The notes: generated from the letters alone by a model not told the origin. DNA of 64,000 nt from Alloalcanivorax marinus (GCF_016906305.1 NZ_JADDOL010000008.1:103123-167122), one strand, 5' to 3'. Positions 9,331 through 18,146 are shown, counted from the first letter of the stretch. Translations and numbers: made by a program.

Positions 9331-9365
9331 GATTCTCTCCAATAGGCGGGATTCTCGTTTCTTGA

Positions 9366-9385
9366 CAGTCAGTCATGACTGACTG
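9366..9385. promoter_or_regulatory. Perfect 20-bp palindrome, likely TetR operator
   Basis: CAGTCAGTCATGACTGACTG is a perfect inverted repeat without spacer, containing nested GTCA/TGAC repeats. It lies 35 bp from each divergent start (crotonase at 9330, TetR at 9421), the usual place for an autoregulated TetR operator that also controls the neighbour. Binding is inferred. Confidence 0.75.
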
Positions 9386-9420
9386 CAAGCTATCATTCAG
9401 ATTTTGGGAGCGCAATCTCA

Positions 9421-10005
9421 ATGAATAATCCCAGTCACGGAGCCCGTGCGGGTCAGTCCATGAAGGACCGGATCACCGATGCGGCGGTGGAATTGCTGAT
9501 TAACGAGGGGGTGGCGAAGACCACCACCGTGGCGGTGCAAAAACGTGCCGCGGTCAGCCGCGGGGCGCTGCTGCATCACTTCCCCAGCCGGGCGGCGCTG
9601 CTGGCATCAACCATCGAGCGACTGGTGCGTCTCAATGAGCAACAAATCAATGAATCCTTTTCCGGCGACGGGACTATCGAGAACGCGTTGATCGTACTCA
9701 GCGACAACATGGCGAAACCGTCGTATCTGGCCGAAATGGAGCTGTGGGCGATTTCACGCAACGATCAGGAACTGCGCGACGCCCTCTACCAGGCGGAGAA
9801 AGCCGCCCGCTCCGATCTGGACCGCGTGGTCGGCAGGCTGCTCGATCCCTGGAAGAAGCATGAGGAGTATCAGCTACTCGCCGACCTCTGCGTGGAATTC
9901 ATCCGGGGCGTGGCGTTCTCGGACATATTGCGTAAACGCCCGGAATACCGGAGCCGGATGATCTCTGAATGGGTCCGGTTGATCGAAGCCGCGATCAGCG
10001 ACTAG
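9421..10005 (+). CDS. TetR/AcrR family transcriptional regulator
   Basis: A 194-residue repressor. The N-terminal HTH (residues ~16-62) reads MKDRITDAAVELLINEG ... VAVQKRAAVSRGALLHHFPSRAALLA, matching TetR_N. The remaining all-helical part would hold a ligand pocket, probably for an acyl-CoA given its neighbours. An internal ATG at residue 14 could also be used. It lies between the divergent crotonase gene and the co-directional acyl-CoA synthetase, with a palindromic site upstream. Confidence 0.9.
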   Translation: MNNPSHGARAGQSMKDRITDAAVELLINEGVAKTTTVAVQKRAAVSRGALLHHFPSRAALLASTIERLVRLNEQQINESFSGDGTIENALIVLSDNMAKPSYLAEMELWAISRNDQELRDALYQAEKAARSDLDRVVGRLLDPWKKHEEYQLLADLCVEFIRGVAFSDILRKRPEYRSRMISEWVRLIEAAISD

Positions 10006-10091
10006 CCGGGCATCTCCGGCGGAGACATTGGCCATTCGCTGGGCCGGCTCGTAATCGACAATGATTTCAGAACAACAAAGGAAACGATGCA

Positions 10092-11867
10092 ATGAGTCAG
10101 GCCGTTCCCCATGAAGACGCCCGGGCCGCCGCCCTGCTTGATCAGTCACCGAGCCCGCTGGCGCTGCTGCGCGCCAGCGCCGCCCGGCGGCCGGATCACC
10201 CTGCCCTGGTCTACCTGCGCGACGCCAGCGACGCCCGGCCGGTGAGCCTTAGCTACCAGCAACTGCTGCGGGAAGTGGAAACGCTCTGCCGGGCGCTGCG
10301 GGCACGCGGGCTGTCCCAGAACGACGGCGTTGCCCTGCTGCTGCCCCTGATTCCACAAGCCGTGTCCAGCCTGATCGCGGCGCTGACCGTGGGCGTCGCC
10401 TTCCCGGTCAACCTTCTGCTCTCCCCGGACGCCATGGCCTCCCAGTTCCGGTTGGCGCGAGTAAAGACCGTGATCGTCATGGGCCCCCACCCGGCTCTGG
10501 ATGTTCACGCCAGAGTCAAAGCGGCCATCGAACAACTGGAAGCGGAGGTGGACCTGGTGGAGGTGCCGGTGGGCGAACCGGGCTCCGGCGTATCCGGCTG
10601 GTGCGAGTTGCTTAAGGACGGCGAAGGCGATGACCAGGTCACCGCCAATCCGCACGCCCCCGCGGCCCTGGTGCACACCGGCGGCACCACCGGCGCCCCC
10701 AAGCTCGCGGAGCTGACGCAGCGCAATCTGGCCGCCGGTGCCATCATGGCCGCCGGCGGGCTGGGATGGAGGGACACGGACCGTATTCTCTCCGGCCTGC
10801 CGCTATTCCATGTGGGCGGCGCCGTGGACATACTCCTTTCCGGCCTCACCGCCGGGACCACCATAATGTTTCCAACCGCTCTGGGGCTGCGCAACCCGGA
10901 GGTCATCGCCCGTTTCTGGTCACTGGTCGACGAGACCCGGGCCACCATCGTGGGGGGCGTACCCACGATGCTCTCGGCCATGGCGTCCAGTCCGCGCGGC
11001 GAGGCGACGCTGACCACCCTCAGGGGCCTGGTGACGGGCGGCTCCCCTCTGGCCCAGGAATTGAAAAGGAACGTGGAAAAACTCAGCGGACGTCCGGTCT
11101 ACCAACTCTACGGCCAGACGGAAACCGCCGGCATCACCACCGCGCAGAACACCTCCGGCGGATTCGTGCCCACCACTGGCGGGCGGCCCATTCCAATGAT
11201 GAGCGTGGCGATTGGCGGCCCCGGGGAAAGCTTCCGCCCTGGCGATCAGGGCGAAGTGTTCGTTTCCGGTCCAAACGTATTTCAGGGCTATCGCACCAAC
11301 AACGGCCTTCAGGCCGGGCCCCGGGACGGCTGGATCAGTACCGGCGATATCGGAGAGGTCACGGCGGATGGCGAGCTTAGATTGGTCGGCCGCAGCAAGG
11401 AAATCATCATTCGTAGCGGTCACAATATCGACCCGCTTTTGATCGAAGAAGTGGCCATGCAACATCCGTTCGTTGCCCAGTCGGCGGCGATCGCCATGCC
11501 GGATGCCTATGCGGGAGAATTACCCGTTCTTTATGTGGCGCCCCCGCCCGGCGCAACGGGGGACCACACGGAGATCCTGGAGTTCGTCAACCAGCGTATC
11601 GCTGAACCGCCAGCACGCCCGAAGCATGTCTTCGTCATGCCGGAACTGCCGCTCACACCGCTGGGAAAGATTGCCCGCTATCGGCTGCGTCAGGACGCGG
11701 CCGAGTATCAGGCGCGCCGCACCCTGACCGGTCCGGGCGTGGAAAGTATCCGGTGCGACGACAATGCCGCCAAACGGATCACCGTCACCTGGACGGCGGA
11801 AGCCACGGACAACCAGAAAGCCAGCGCCGCGACCCTGCTCTCGGAAGTGGGCCTGGTCCTTGACTGA
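10092..11867 (+). CDS. AMP-dependent acyl-CoA synthetase
   Basis: A 591-residue ANL-superfamily ligase that activates a carboxylic acid to the acyl-AMP and then the acyl-CoA. The phosphate-binding loop HTGGTTGAPK is at residues 195-204. A5-like YQLYGQTE, the hinge region GWISTGDIGEVTADGELRLVGRSKEII and the A10 lysine region LTPLGKIARYRLR follow. The first position of the P-loop (H-T-G-G instead of T-S-G-S/T) is seen in a subset of uncharacterised synthetases. Substrate unknown. Probably one catabolic module with the crotonase and TetR genes. Confidence 0.88.
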   Translation: MSQAVPHEDARAAALLDQSPSPLALLRASAARRPDHPALVYLRDASDARPVSLSYQQLLREVETLCRALRARGLSQNDGVALLLPLIPQAVSSLIAALTVGVAFPVNLLLSPDAMASQFRLARVKTVIVMGPHPALDVHARVKAAIEQLEAEVDLVEVPVGEPGSGVSGWCELLKDGEGDDQVTANPHAPAALVHTGGTTGAPKLAELTQRNLAAGAIMAAGGLGWRDTDRILSGLPLFHVGGAVDILLSGLTAGTTIMFPTALGLRNPEVIARFWSLVDETRATIVGGVPTMLSAMASSPRGEATLTTLRGLVTGGSPLAQELKRNVEKLSGRPVYQLYGQTETAGITTAQNTSGGFVPTTGGRPIPMMSVAIGGPGESFRPGDQGEVFVSGPNVFQGYRTNNGLQAGPRDGWISTGDIGEVTADGELRLVGRSKEIIIRSGHNIDPLLIEEVAMQHPFVAQSAAIAMPDAYAGELPVLYVAPPPGATGDHTEILEFVNQRIAEPPARPKHVFVMPELPLTPLGKIARYRLRQDAAEYQARRTLTGPGVESIRCDDNAAKRITVTWTAEATDNQKASAATLLSEVGLVLD

Positions 11868-11919
11868 TATCACGAGGTACGGCCCGGCGTCTGGCTGTGA
11901 AAGGCAGGCATAGAAAGGA

Positions 11920-12004
11920 TGGTGCGCCAGGAGGGACTTGAACCCCCACACCTTGCGGCATCAGGACCTAAACCTGACGTGTCTACCAATTCCACCACTG
12001 GCGC
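11920..12004 (-). tRNA. tRNA-Leu (anticodon UAG)
   Basis: Read on the minus strand, GCGCCAG pairs with CTGGCGC as a 7-bp acceptor stem followed by A and an encoded CCA. The D-arm contains GGTAGACAC. The anticodon loop is TTTAGGT between TCAGG and CCTGA, giving UAG. A long variable arm and GGTTCAAGTCCC T-arm follow. Length 85 nt including CCA, as expected for a class II leucine tRNA. Confidence 0.95.
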
Positions 12005-12136
12005 AGGCGCGCCATTGTAGCAGCCGGCCGAGGGAATACCACTGGTGGGGCCGGCCCGTGCCGGCATGACCCGCCATTGGCAGTTTATGCCAACAGCGTT
12101 ATCCTTGGAATCGTCATCCACTACGGAGCGCCCACC

Positions 12137-12424
12137 GTGCCAACGCGCAATGTGGTTCTCAGTGATCATCAACATGAGTTGGTGGAAACACTGGTCCGGT
12201 CGGGCCGGTATCAGAATGCCAGCGAGGTATTGAGGGAAGGCCTGCGCATGATCGAACTGCGCGAGCAGCAGGAGGCGGCCAGGCTGCAGCTACTCAAGGA
12301 CGCCGCCGCCCGAGGGTGGTCCGACATTGAGGCCGGGCGCTATCAGGAGGTCGCCGAAGACCGTCTGGACGACTACCTGGGCCAGTTGGGACAAAGCGCC
12401 GCTCGGGAAAGAACCCGCGATTGA
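12137..12424 (+). CDS. ParD-like antitoxin (type II toxin-antitoxin)
   Basis: A 95-residue protein with an N-terminal ribbon-helix-helix (RNVVLSDHQHELVETLVRSG, then YQNASEVLREGLRMIELRE), the ParD/CC2985 pattern, and a charged C-terminus that would wrap the toxin. The GTG at 12137 is chosen because the RHH begins directly after it and GGAG lies 8 nt upstream; an ATG at 12077 would add 20 unconserved residues. It ends 2 bp before the toxin ATG. Expected to neutralise the toxin and bind its own promoter. Confidence 0.85.
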   Translation: MPTRNVVLSDHQHELVETLVRSGRYQNASEVLREGLRMIELREQQEAARLQLLKDAAARGWSDIEAGRYQEVAEDRLDDYLGQLGQSAARERTRD

Positions 12425-12426
12425 CC

Positions 12427-12789
12427 ATGCGCTATGTTCTCTCCGCCGCCGCGCAGGACGATATCCGCGACATTCTTGGCTGGACGCATGAGCGGTTTGG
12501 AGAAGCGGCCCGTCTGCGTTATCAGGCGCTGCTGGCTACCGCCTTGCGAGACCTTGCCCATCAACCGGCGAGGCCCGGCAGTGTGGAGCGCCCCGAACTG
12601 GGCCCTGGCGTCCGCTCCTGGCACCTTCACCTGAGTCGCGAGCGGGCGCGCACCGATACGGGTATGGTGCGGCGCCCCCGCCACTTTGTGATCTACCGTG
12701 TCGAGGCGGAGCGCATTCTGGTCGGCCGGGTCCTCCACGACGCCATGGAACTGGCTCGGCATCTGGATGCGGGCGCGCCCTGGAAATAG
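12427..12789 (+). CDS. RelE/ParE family toxin
   Basis: A 120-residue ParE-type toxin. It shows LSAAAQDDIRDILGWTHERFGEAARLRY at the start, the internal LGPGVRSWHLHLSR strand segment and a C-terminal FVIYRVEAERILVGRVLHDAMEL. ParE toxins poison DNA gyrase, while RelE members cut mRNA; the sequence favours ParE. It is slightly longer than usual (90-100 residues) because of an RERARTDTGMVRRPR loop. A TTG at 12421 overlapping the antitoxin stop is an alternative start. Confidence 0.85.
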   Translation: MRYVLSAAAQDDIRDILGWTHERFGEAARLRYQALLATALRDLAHQPARPGSVERPELGPGVRSWHLHLSRERARTDTGMVRRPRHFVIYRVEAERILVGRVLHDAMELARHLDAGAPWK

Positions 12790-12791
12790 CC

Positions 12792-12815
12792 GCTCAGCCC
12801 CCTGAAGGGCTGAGC
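12792..12815. repeat. Hairpin after parE
   Basis: GCTCAGCCC and GGGCTGAGC form a perfect 9-bp stem with a 6-nt loop, between the convergent ends of parE and the coiled-coil gene. No U-tract follows on either strand, so it is a weak terminator candidate at best. Confidence 0.45.
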
Positions 12816-12847
12816 AGGTATGAGCAAGGCTGAGCGAAGCACGGGTT

Positions 12848-13774
12848 TTACTGCTCGATGCGGTCCAGCCGGTTGTTGACCTGCAGCCGGTACTGATCGA
12901 AGGCCTTGATGGCGTCCTCGATGTTGGAGAGGCGCTGGTTGAGCTGGTCGGCGCTGGCCTGGTTGCCCTGCAGTTTGGCCAGGGCCTGTTTCTGGGCCTG
13001 GTTCTGCTGTTCCAGCTGTTTGACGGTATCGACCACCACGTCCACCTGGGTTTCCAGCTGGCTGATCTGGGTGCGCCACTGGCCGTTGGCGTCGTTGACC
13101 GCCTTCACCGCGCTGTCCACCTTCTTCTGCAGGTCGGCGATCTGGTCGCGGGCCTGCTTGATGCTCTGGTCGTAGCCGTCCACGGTTTTCTTCAGGGCGG
13201 CGGTGGCGCTTTCGTTGTCCTTGAGGCTTTTCTGCACGCTGGCCAGGTTCTTCTGGTTTTCCTCGATCCAATCCTTGTTGCGCTTGTTGCTCACGTCCCA
13301 GAGCTTGCGGATCTCGGCGCTGTTGGTGTCGATGGCCTTGCTGTGTTCGCTGAGGGTGCCGCGCAGCTTGCCGGAGGACTGGTCCAGGGATTCGTCGGTG
13401 GCGGAGAGCCGGGCCTGCAGGTTCTCCAACTGCTCGGAGGACAGGCCCATGCGGCTTTCCATCTGCCCCTGAAGGCTGCTGATCTCGCGGTAAAAGTAAG
13501 TGCACGCTACCGCCAGCGCCACGGCCAGCACCAGCGTCAGAATGATCCAGCCGCCGGAGCCACCGCCTTCGTCGCGGCGCGGCGGCGGCGCCCGGCGCGG
13601 CGCCGGGCGTTCACCCCGCCCACCGCCGTTGCCGCCCCGGCCTCCGCCATTACCACCGGTACCGCCACCACCGCCGCCGCGGGCCGGACGGTCCTCACCG
13701 GCGGGCCGGCGCCGGGGTTCGTCCACGTTCACGTCGTCGATATCACCCAGTTTCACGTCACGCTCTTGGGTCAT
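12848..13774 (-). CDS. Coiled-coil membrane-anchored protein with Gly/Arg-rich head
   Basis: A 308-residue protein of unknown function. Residues ~1-75 are charged and then Gly/Arg/Pro-rich (runs of Gly, GGGRG units, APPPRR), predicted disordered and cytoplasmic. One transmembrane segment follows (WIILTLVLAVALAVACTYFY, about 76-95). Residues ~97-308 are almost continuous heptad-like coiled coil rich in Gln, Asn and Lys. It would be a periplasm-facing coiled-coil rod tethered to the inner membrane. It lies downstream of sodB on the same strand, but 374 bp away beyond a structured intergenic element. Confidence 0.7.
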   Translation of the reverse strand: MTQERDVKLGDIDDVNVDEPRRRPAGEDRPARGGGGGGTGGNGGGRGGNGGGRGERPAPRRAPPPRRDEGGGSGGWIILTLVLAVALAVACTYFYREISSLQGQMESRMGLSSEQLENLQARLSATDESLDQSSGKLRGTLSEHSKAIDTNSAEIRKLWDVSNKRNKDWIEENQKNLASVQKSLKDNESATAALKKTVDGYDQSIKQARDQIADLQKKVDSAVKAVNDANGQWRTQISQLETQVDVVVDTVKQLEQQNQAQKQALAKLQGNQASADQLNQRLSNIEDAIKAFDQYRLQVNNRLDRIEQ

Positions 13775-14148
13775 TGGCGAATTCCTGTGCGAAGTGAGAA
13801 AACACGCATGTTACCCGCCCGCCGGGATCGGCGCACGGTGGTGGGGGCTTGGTGCGGTAAAGACAGAGGAAAGTTCCACCCCGCCCGTCGCAACCTTTCC
13901 GCTCAAGGAGAAGGAGGGAGAGAACAAAGGGTTGTTGTTAAAAACGGTTACTTATAGCTGGAAGTGCCGGGCGCCTTCCAGCGCCGCTTCCGGCGTCGCC
14001 GGGGGTTCGCTCTCAAGGCGCGGGCTCGCAGGCGTAGCAGCGCTACGTCAAGAGACCGCAACGCGGAGAGCGGGCCCCCGGCGGCGCCCCGAAGGGCGGC
14101 CGCCAACGGCGGCCGCGGATGCGGCGATGGAAGGTGTTCGGTACTTCT
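13775..14148. other. Gene-free 374-bp interval between sodB and the coiled-coil gene
   Basis: No convincing coding potential was seen on either strand. The half nearest the coiled-coil gene should hold its promoter and includes a polypurine stretch (about 13902-13930). The half nearest sodB holds the dense inverted-repeat element listed separately. Confidence 0.6.
13997..14114. repeat. Nested inverted-repeat element downstream of sodB
   Basis: Arms 13997-14014 and 14066-14083 pair at 16 of 18 positions (CGCCGGGGG...CGCTCTC). They enclose a perfect hairpin CGTAGC-AGC-GCTACG at 14033-14047. A third hairpin GGCCGCC-AAC-GGCGGCC follows at 14098-14114. The imperfect pairing of the outer arms extends further on both sides. 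Read on the minus strand the RNA would fold strongly just after the sodB stop, but there is no U-run. Confidence 0.6.
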
Positions 14149-14733
14149 TTACCCGAAGTTCTTGGCCGCGAAGTCCCAGTTGATCAGGTTCCAGATGGAA
14201 GACAGGTACTTGGGACGGGCATTGCGGTAGTCGATGTAGTAGGCGTGTTCCCACACGTCCACGGTCATCAGCGGGGTCTGGCCGTTGTCGTGGGCGATCG
14301 GGGTGTCCGCGTCGTCGGTGTTGACGATGTCCACGCCGCCATCGGAGGTTTTCACCAGCCAGGTCCAGCCGGAGCCGAAGTTGCCGGCACCCTTGGCTTC
14401 GAACTCTTCCTTGAACTTGTCGAAGGAACCGAACTTCTTGTTGATGGCGTCGGCCAGGGCGCCGGTGGGCTCGCCACCGCCGTTCGGGCTCAGGCTGTTC
14501 CAGTAGAAGGTGTGGTTCCAGACCTGGGCCGCCTGGTTGAACAGACCGCCCTTGGCGCTCTTGATGATCTCTTCCAGGGATTTCCCTTCGTCATCGGTGC
14601 CCTTGATCATGTCGTTGAGCTTGGTGACGTAGGCGTTGTGGTGCTTGCCGTGGTGGTACTCGAGGGTCTCCGCGGAGATGTGCGGTTCGAGAGCGTCTTT
14701 CTCATACGGAAGCGGCGGAAGTTCAAAAGCCAT
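14149..14733 (-). CDS. sodB: Superoxide dismutase (Fe)
   Basis: A 194-residue Fe/Mn-type superoxide dismutase that converts superoxide to oxygen and peroxide in the cytoplasm. Metal ligands are recognisable: His27 (YHHGKHH), the His of [10 protein letters not shown], and Asp and His of [16 protein letters not shown]. The [10 protein letters not shown] glutamine, placed as in iron enzymes, and the length (E. coli SodB 193) favour Fe over Mn. ATG at 14733 is preceded by AGGGGA at 8 nt; the TTG two codons earlier is less likely. Divergent from the thiolase gene. Confidence 0.93.
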   Translation of the reverse strand: MAFELPPLPYEKDALEPHISAETLEYHHGKHHNAYVTKLNDMIKGTDDEGKSLEEIIKSAKGGLFNQAAQVWNHTFYWNSLSPNGGGEPTGALADAINKKFGSFDKFKEEFEAKGAGNFGSGWTWLVKTSDGGVDIVNTDDADTPIAHDNGQTPLMTVDVWEHAYYIDYRNARPKYLSSIWNLINWDFAAKNFG

Positions 14734-14999
14734 GGTCAATTCCCCTGACGGTTGGTCGAATTTAGCATTCGGACTGCGAATTTAGGCAGCATCATAACAA
14801 GCAGCTTAACCGCGAACCACTGAGGCCAGGCCCCTGTAAGCGGTACGTTTTACGCGATTTGACCCCTTGTTGAGAATGATTGCTTTTTCCATAAATTCGC
14901 GGGTATGTATTCAAAAACCCACATGGGGACCCGACCGGGTATCTCAAGTAGAATGGCCGCGTTTTTTCATCATCTATTTTGTGATCGCGGAGAAATGAC

Positions 15000-16181
15000 A
15001 TGGCCAACGAATCCGTCGTTATCGTCAACGGGGCGCGCACCGCCATGGGCGGCTTCCAGGGTGCGCTGGCGCCGATGAGCGCGCCGCAGCTGGGCGCCGC
15101 CAGCATCCGCGAGGCGGTGGCCCGGGCCGGCCTGCAAGCCGCCGATATCGAGGACGTGGTGATGGGCTGCGTGCTGCCCGCCGGCCTGAAGCAAGGCCCG
15201 GCCCGCCAGGCCATGCGTCTGGCCGGTCTGCCCGACGGCACCGGCGCCACCACCATCAACAAGCTGTGCGGCTCCGGCATGCGCGCCACCATGTTTTGTC
15301 ATGACATGATCAAGGCAGGCAGCCACGACATCGTGGTCAGCGGCGGCATGGAGTCCATGAGCAACGCGCCCTACGTGCTGGACAAAGCCCGCGCCGGTTA
15401 CCGCATGGGCCACGGGCAGGTGTTCGATCATATGTTCCTGGACGGTCTGGAGGACGCGGAAACCGGCCGTCTGATGGGCGCCTTCGCCCAGGACGTGGCG
15501 GACCAGCGCGGCATCAGCCGCGAGCAGATGGACGCCTTCGCCATTGAATCCCTGAAGCGTGCCCAGGCGGCCATCGCCAACGGCTGGTTCGCCGACGAGA
15601 TCGTGCCGGTGACGGTGCAAACGCGCAAAGGTGAAACCGTGGTCGACACCGATGAACAGCCGGGCAACGCCAACATCGACAAAATTCCCGGGCTGAAGCC
15701 GGCCTTCAAGAAGGACGGCACGGTCACCGCCGCCAACGCCAGTTCCATCTCCGACGGCGCCTCGGCGCTGGTGCTGGCTCGCGAAAGCGTGGCCGAACAG
15801 CGCGGCCTGAAACCGCTGGCGCGGATGCTCGGCCATGCCACCAACAGCCGTCACCCCAGCGAGTTCACCGTGGCCCCCATCGGCGCCACCGAAAAACTGC
15901 TGAAAAAAGTGGGCTGGAGCGTGGACGACGTGGATCTGTTCGAGATCAACGAGGCCTTCGCCATGGTGGCGATGATGCCGATGCTCGATCTGGGCATTCC
16001 CCATGACAAGCTCAATATCCACGGCGGCGCCTGCGCCCTGGGGCACCCCATCGGCTCCACCGGATCGCGCATTATCCTGACCCTGATCCACGCCTTGAAG
16101 CGCACCGGCGGCCGGCGCGGCGTGGCCAGCCTGTGCATCGGTGGCGGCGAAGCCACGGCGGTGGCGGTGGAGCTGATCTGA
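15000..16181 (+). CDS. Acetyl-CoA C-acyltransferase (thiolase)
   Basis: A 393-residue thiolase II family enzyme. The nucleophile Cys90 is in NKLCGSGM, His349 in CALGHPIGSTGSR and the acid/base Cys379 in LCIGGGEA, all at standard spacing. Length and the biosynthetic-type loop suggest acetyl-CoA acetyltransferase (AtoB/PhaA-like) rather than a FadA subunit; no FadB partner is adjacent. It can condense two acetyl-CoA or cleave 3-ketoacyl-CoA. The gene stands alone between sodB (divergent) and fabY (103 bp downstream). Confidence 0.9.
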   Translation: MANESVVIVNGARTAMGGFQGALAPMSAPQLGAASIREAVARAGLQAADIEDVVMGCVLPAGLKQGPARQAMRLAGLPDGTGATTINKLCGSGMRATMFCHDMIKAGSHDIVVSGGMESMSNAPYVLDKARAGYRMGHGQVFDHMFLDGLEDAETGRLMGAFAQDVADQRGISREQMDAFAIESLKRAQAAIANGWFADEIVPVTVQTRKGETVVDTDEQPGNANIDKIPGLKPAFKKDGTVTAANASSISDGASALVLARESVAEQRGLKPLARMLGHATNSRHPSEFTVAPIGATEKLLKKVGWSVDDVDLFEINEAFAMVAMMPMLDLGIPHDKLNIHGGACALGHPIGSTGSRIILTLIHALKRTGGRRGVASLCIGGGEATAVAVELI

Positions 16182-16283
16182 GGGCGCGGTAATATCCGGT
16201 TGCAACATCAACCCCTCTGACCAATACGCAAACGTCCCGCGGACGCCTAGAATCGACCGCTCAGTCACATTCTGGGGAGTTCT

Positions 16284-18086
16284 ATGTCCGCCCTGCCCGT
16301 CATTACCGCCATGGGTGGCATCAATGCCGCCGGCCGCACGTCCCTGCATCATGGCTTTCGCCGTTTGGTGTTCGATGCCCTGGAACCGGCCCGGCAGGAC
16401 AGCACCCTGGGGGCCCTGGCGGCGCTGACCGGCACCACCGGGCGGGACGCGCTGCTCAACGGCACCCTGATCCGCGGCCTGCCGGCGGACCGCCGCCTGA
16501 ATCTGGCGGTGAACGGCCACAGCGACGGGCCGGTGACCCTGGAAATGCGCAACCTGGATCTGCCCGAGCCGCTGCCGGAAGGCTGGCGGGTGGAGGCCAT
16601 CAACCGCCAGCGCAGCCGGGTGACCGTGCCCGCCGGCGCCGGCCTGCGCGTGCCCACGCCCATCGCCCGCCGGGTCAGCGCCGCCGGCCAGTTGCCGGAC
16701 GGCTTCGACCCGGGCGCCCTGTACGCGTCGCGCAACCACCCCCGGGCCCTGCAGATGGCGATCTATGGCGTCAGCGATGCCTTCGGCATGCTCGGTATTC
16801 CCTGGGAACAACTGCGCGGCCGGCTGGCCCCGGATCAGGTGGCGGTGTTCGCCTCCAACGCCATGGCGCAGCTGGACGACGCCGGGCTCGGCGGCATGAT
16901 GCGCGCCCCGGCCCTGGGCCAGCGCACCACGTCCAAACAATGCCCGCTGGGGCTCGGCGAAATGACCGCCGACTTCATCAATGCCTATGTGCTGCGCAGC
17001 GCCGGCGGCACCGGCGGCCTGCTGGGCGCCTGCGCCACCTTCCTCTATAACCTGGAGCGCGCGGTGCACGCCATTCGCGCCGGGCGCGCCCGGCTGGTGG
17101 TGGTCGGGACCAGCGAAGCGCCGCTGGTCCCGGAGGTGATGGAAGGTTATCGCGCCATGGGCGCGCTGGCCGAGGACGAGGCCCTGGCGGCGCTGGACGG
17201 CGCCGACCGGCCGGATCTGCGCCGCGCCTGCCGGCCGTTCGGCGACAACTGCGGCTTCACCATGGCGGAGTCCGCCCAGTTCGCGGTGCTGATGGACGAT
17301 GAACTGGCCCTGGAACTGGGCGCGGATATTCTCGGCGCCGTGCCGGACGTGTTCGTGCACGCCGACGGCGCCAAGAAGTCGATCTCCTCACCGGGCATCG
17401 GCAACTACCTGACCCTCGCGCGCAGCGCCCATCTGGTACGCCAGCTGATCGGCGAGGACGCCCTGCGCCACGACACCCTGGTGCACGCCCACGGCACCGG
17501 CACGCCGCAAAACCGGGTCACCGAATCCCACGTGATCAACCAGGTGGCGGAAGCCTTCGGCATCCGCGACTGGCCGGTGGCGGCGATCAAGGCCTATGTG
17601 GGCCACTCCCTGGGCAGCGCCGGCGGCGACCAGCTGGCGGCCACCCTGGGCACCTTCAGCGACGGCCTGCTGCCGGGCATCGCCACCGTGGACCGCTTCG
17701 CCGACGACCTGTACGCGGACCGCCTTTCCCTGGCCCGCGAACACCGCCAACTGCGGCCCTCGGCGGCGCTGCTCAACTCCAAGGGGTTCGGCGGCAACAA
17801 CGCCACCGCCGTGGTGCTGTCGCCGGAGCGCACCACCGACCTGCTGGCCCGCCGCCACGGCGACCGGACCCTGGACGCCTGGCGCGACCGCAGCGCCGCC
17901 ACCCGCCAGGCGGCGGCGGACTACGACCGCCGCGCCCTGGCCGGCCAGGTGGTGCCGGAGTATCACTTCAACGATGGCGTACTGAACGGCGACGATCTGA
18001 CCGTCACCGACAAGGCCATTCGTCTGCCGGGCTGGGAGCAGCCGCTGACGTTCCAGGACGACCACGGCTTCGACGAGTACCGCTGA
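16284..18086 (+). CDS. fabY: Beta-ketoacyl-ACP synthase, FabY type
   Basis: A 600-residue condensing enzyme, much longer than FabB/FabF (~410). The Cys-His-His triad is intact: Cys250 in LLGACATF, His403 in HAHGTGTP and His441 in VGHSLGSAGG. Extra N-terminal (~150 residues) and C-terminal (~80 residues) segments match the FabY family, which in Pseudomonas aeruginosa replaces FabH by condensing acetyl-CoA with malonyl-ACP to start fatty acid synthesis. The FabY assignment rests on length, motif context (GFGGNNA) and recalled similarity. Ends inside a REP-like palindrome. Confidence 0.8.
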   Translation: MSALPVITAMGGINAAGRTSLHHGFRRLVFDALEPARQDSTLGALAALTGTTGRDALLNGTLIRGLPADRRLNLAVNGHSDGPVTLEMRNLDLPEPLPEGWRVEAINRQRSRVTVPAGAGLRVPTPIARRVSAAGQLPDGFDPGALYASRNHPRALQMAIYGVSDAFGMLGIPWEQLRGRLAPDQVAVFASNAMAQLDDAGLGGMMRAPALGQRTTSKQCPLGLGEMTADFINAYVLRSAGGTGGLLGACATFLYNLERAVHAIRAGRARLVVVGTSEAPLVPEVMEGYRAMGALAEDEALAALDGADRPDLRRACRPFGDNCGFTMAESAQFAVLMDDELALELGADILGAVPDVFVHADGAKKSISSPGIGNYLTLARSAHLVRQLIGEDALRHDTLVHAHGTGTPQNRVTESHVINQVAEAFGIRDWPVAAIKAYVGHSLGSAGGDQLAATLGTFSDGLLPGIATVDRFADDLYADRLSLAREHRQLRPSAALLNSKGFGGNNATAVVLSPERTTDLLARRHGDRTLDAWRDRSAATRQAAADYDRRALAGQVVPEYHFNDGVLNGDDLTVTDKAIRLPGWEQPLTFQDDHGFDEYR

Positions 18087-18139
18087 TCGCGACTGAAGTC
18101 GCTCCTACACAGCGTGCCGTAGGAGCGGCTTCAGCCGCG
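18085..18139. repeat. REP-like inverted repeat, copy 2
   Basis: Inverted units GATCGCGACTGAAGTCGCTCC and GTAGGAGCGGCTTCAGCCGCG face each other over an ~11-bp spacer, as in copies at 1432 and 34578. The first bases overlap the fabY stop codon. It sits between the convergent ends of fabY and the DUF6351 gene. Confidence 0.8.
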
Positions 18140-18146
18140 CCAGGCT

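Noticed and set aside
12077..12136. ATG at 12077 as start of the ParD antitoxin
   Set aside because: Adds 20 unconserved residues before the ribbon-helix-helix; GTG at 12137 has a better placed GGAG.
13964..14230. Short + strand frame over the inverted-repeat element next to sodB
   Set aside because: Arg/Ala-rich translation, no ribosome binding site, runs into the sodB antisense strand.
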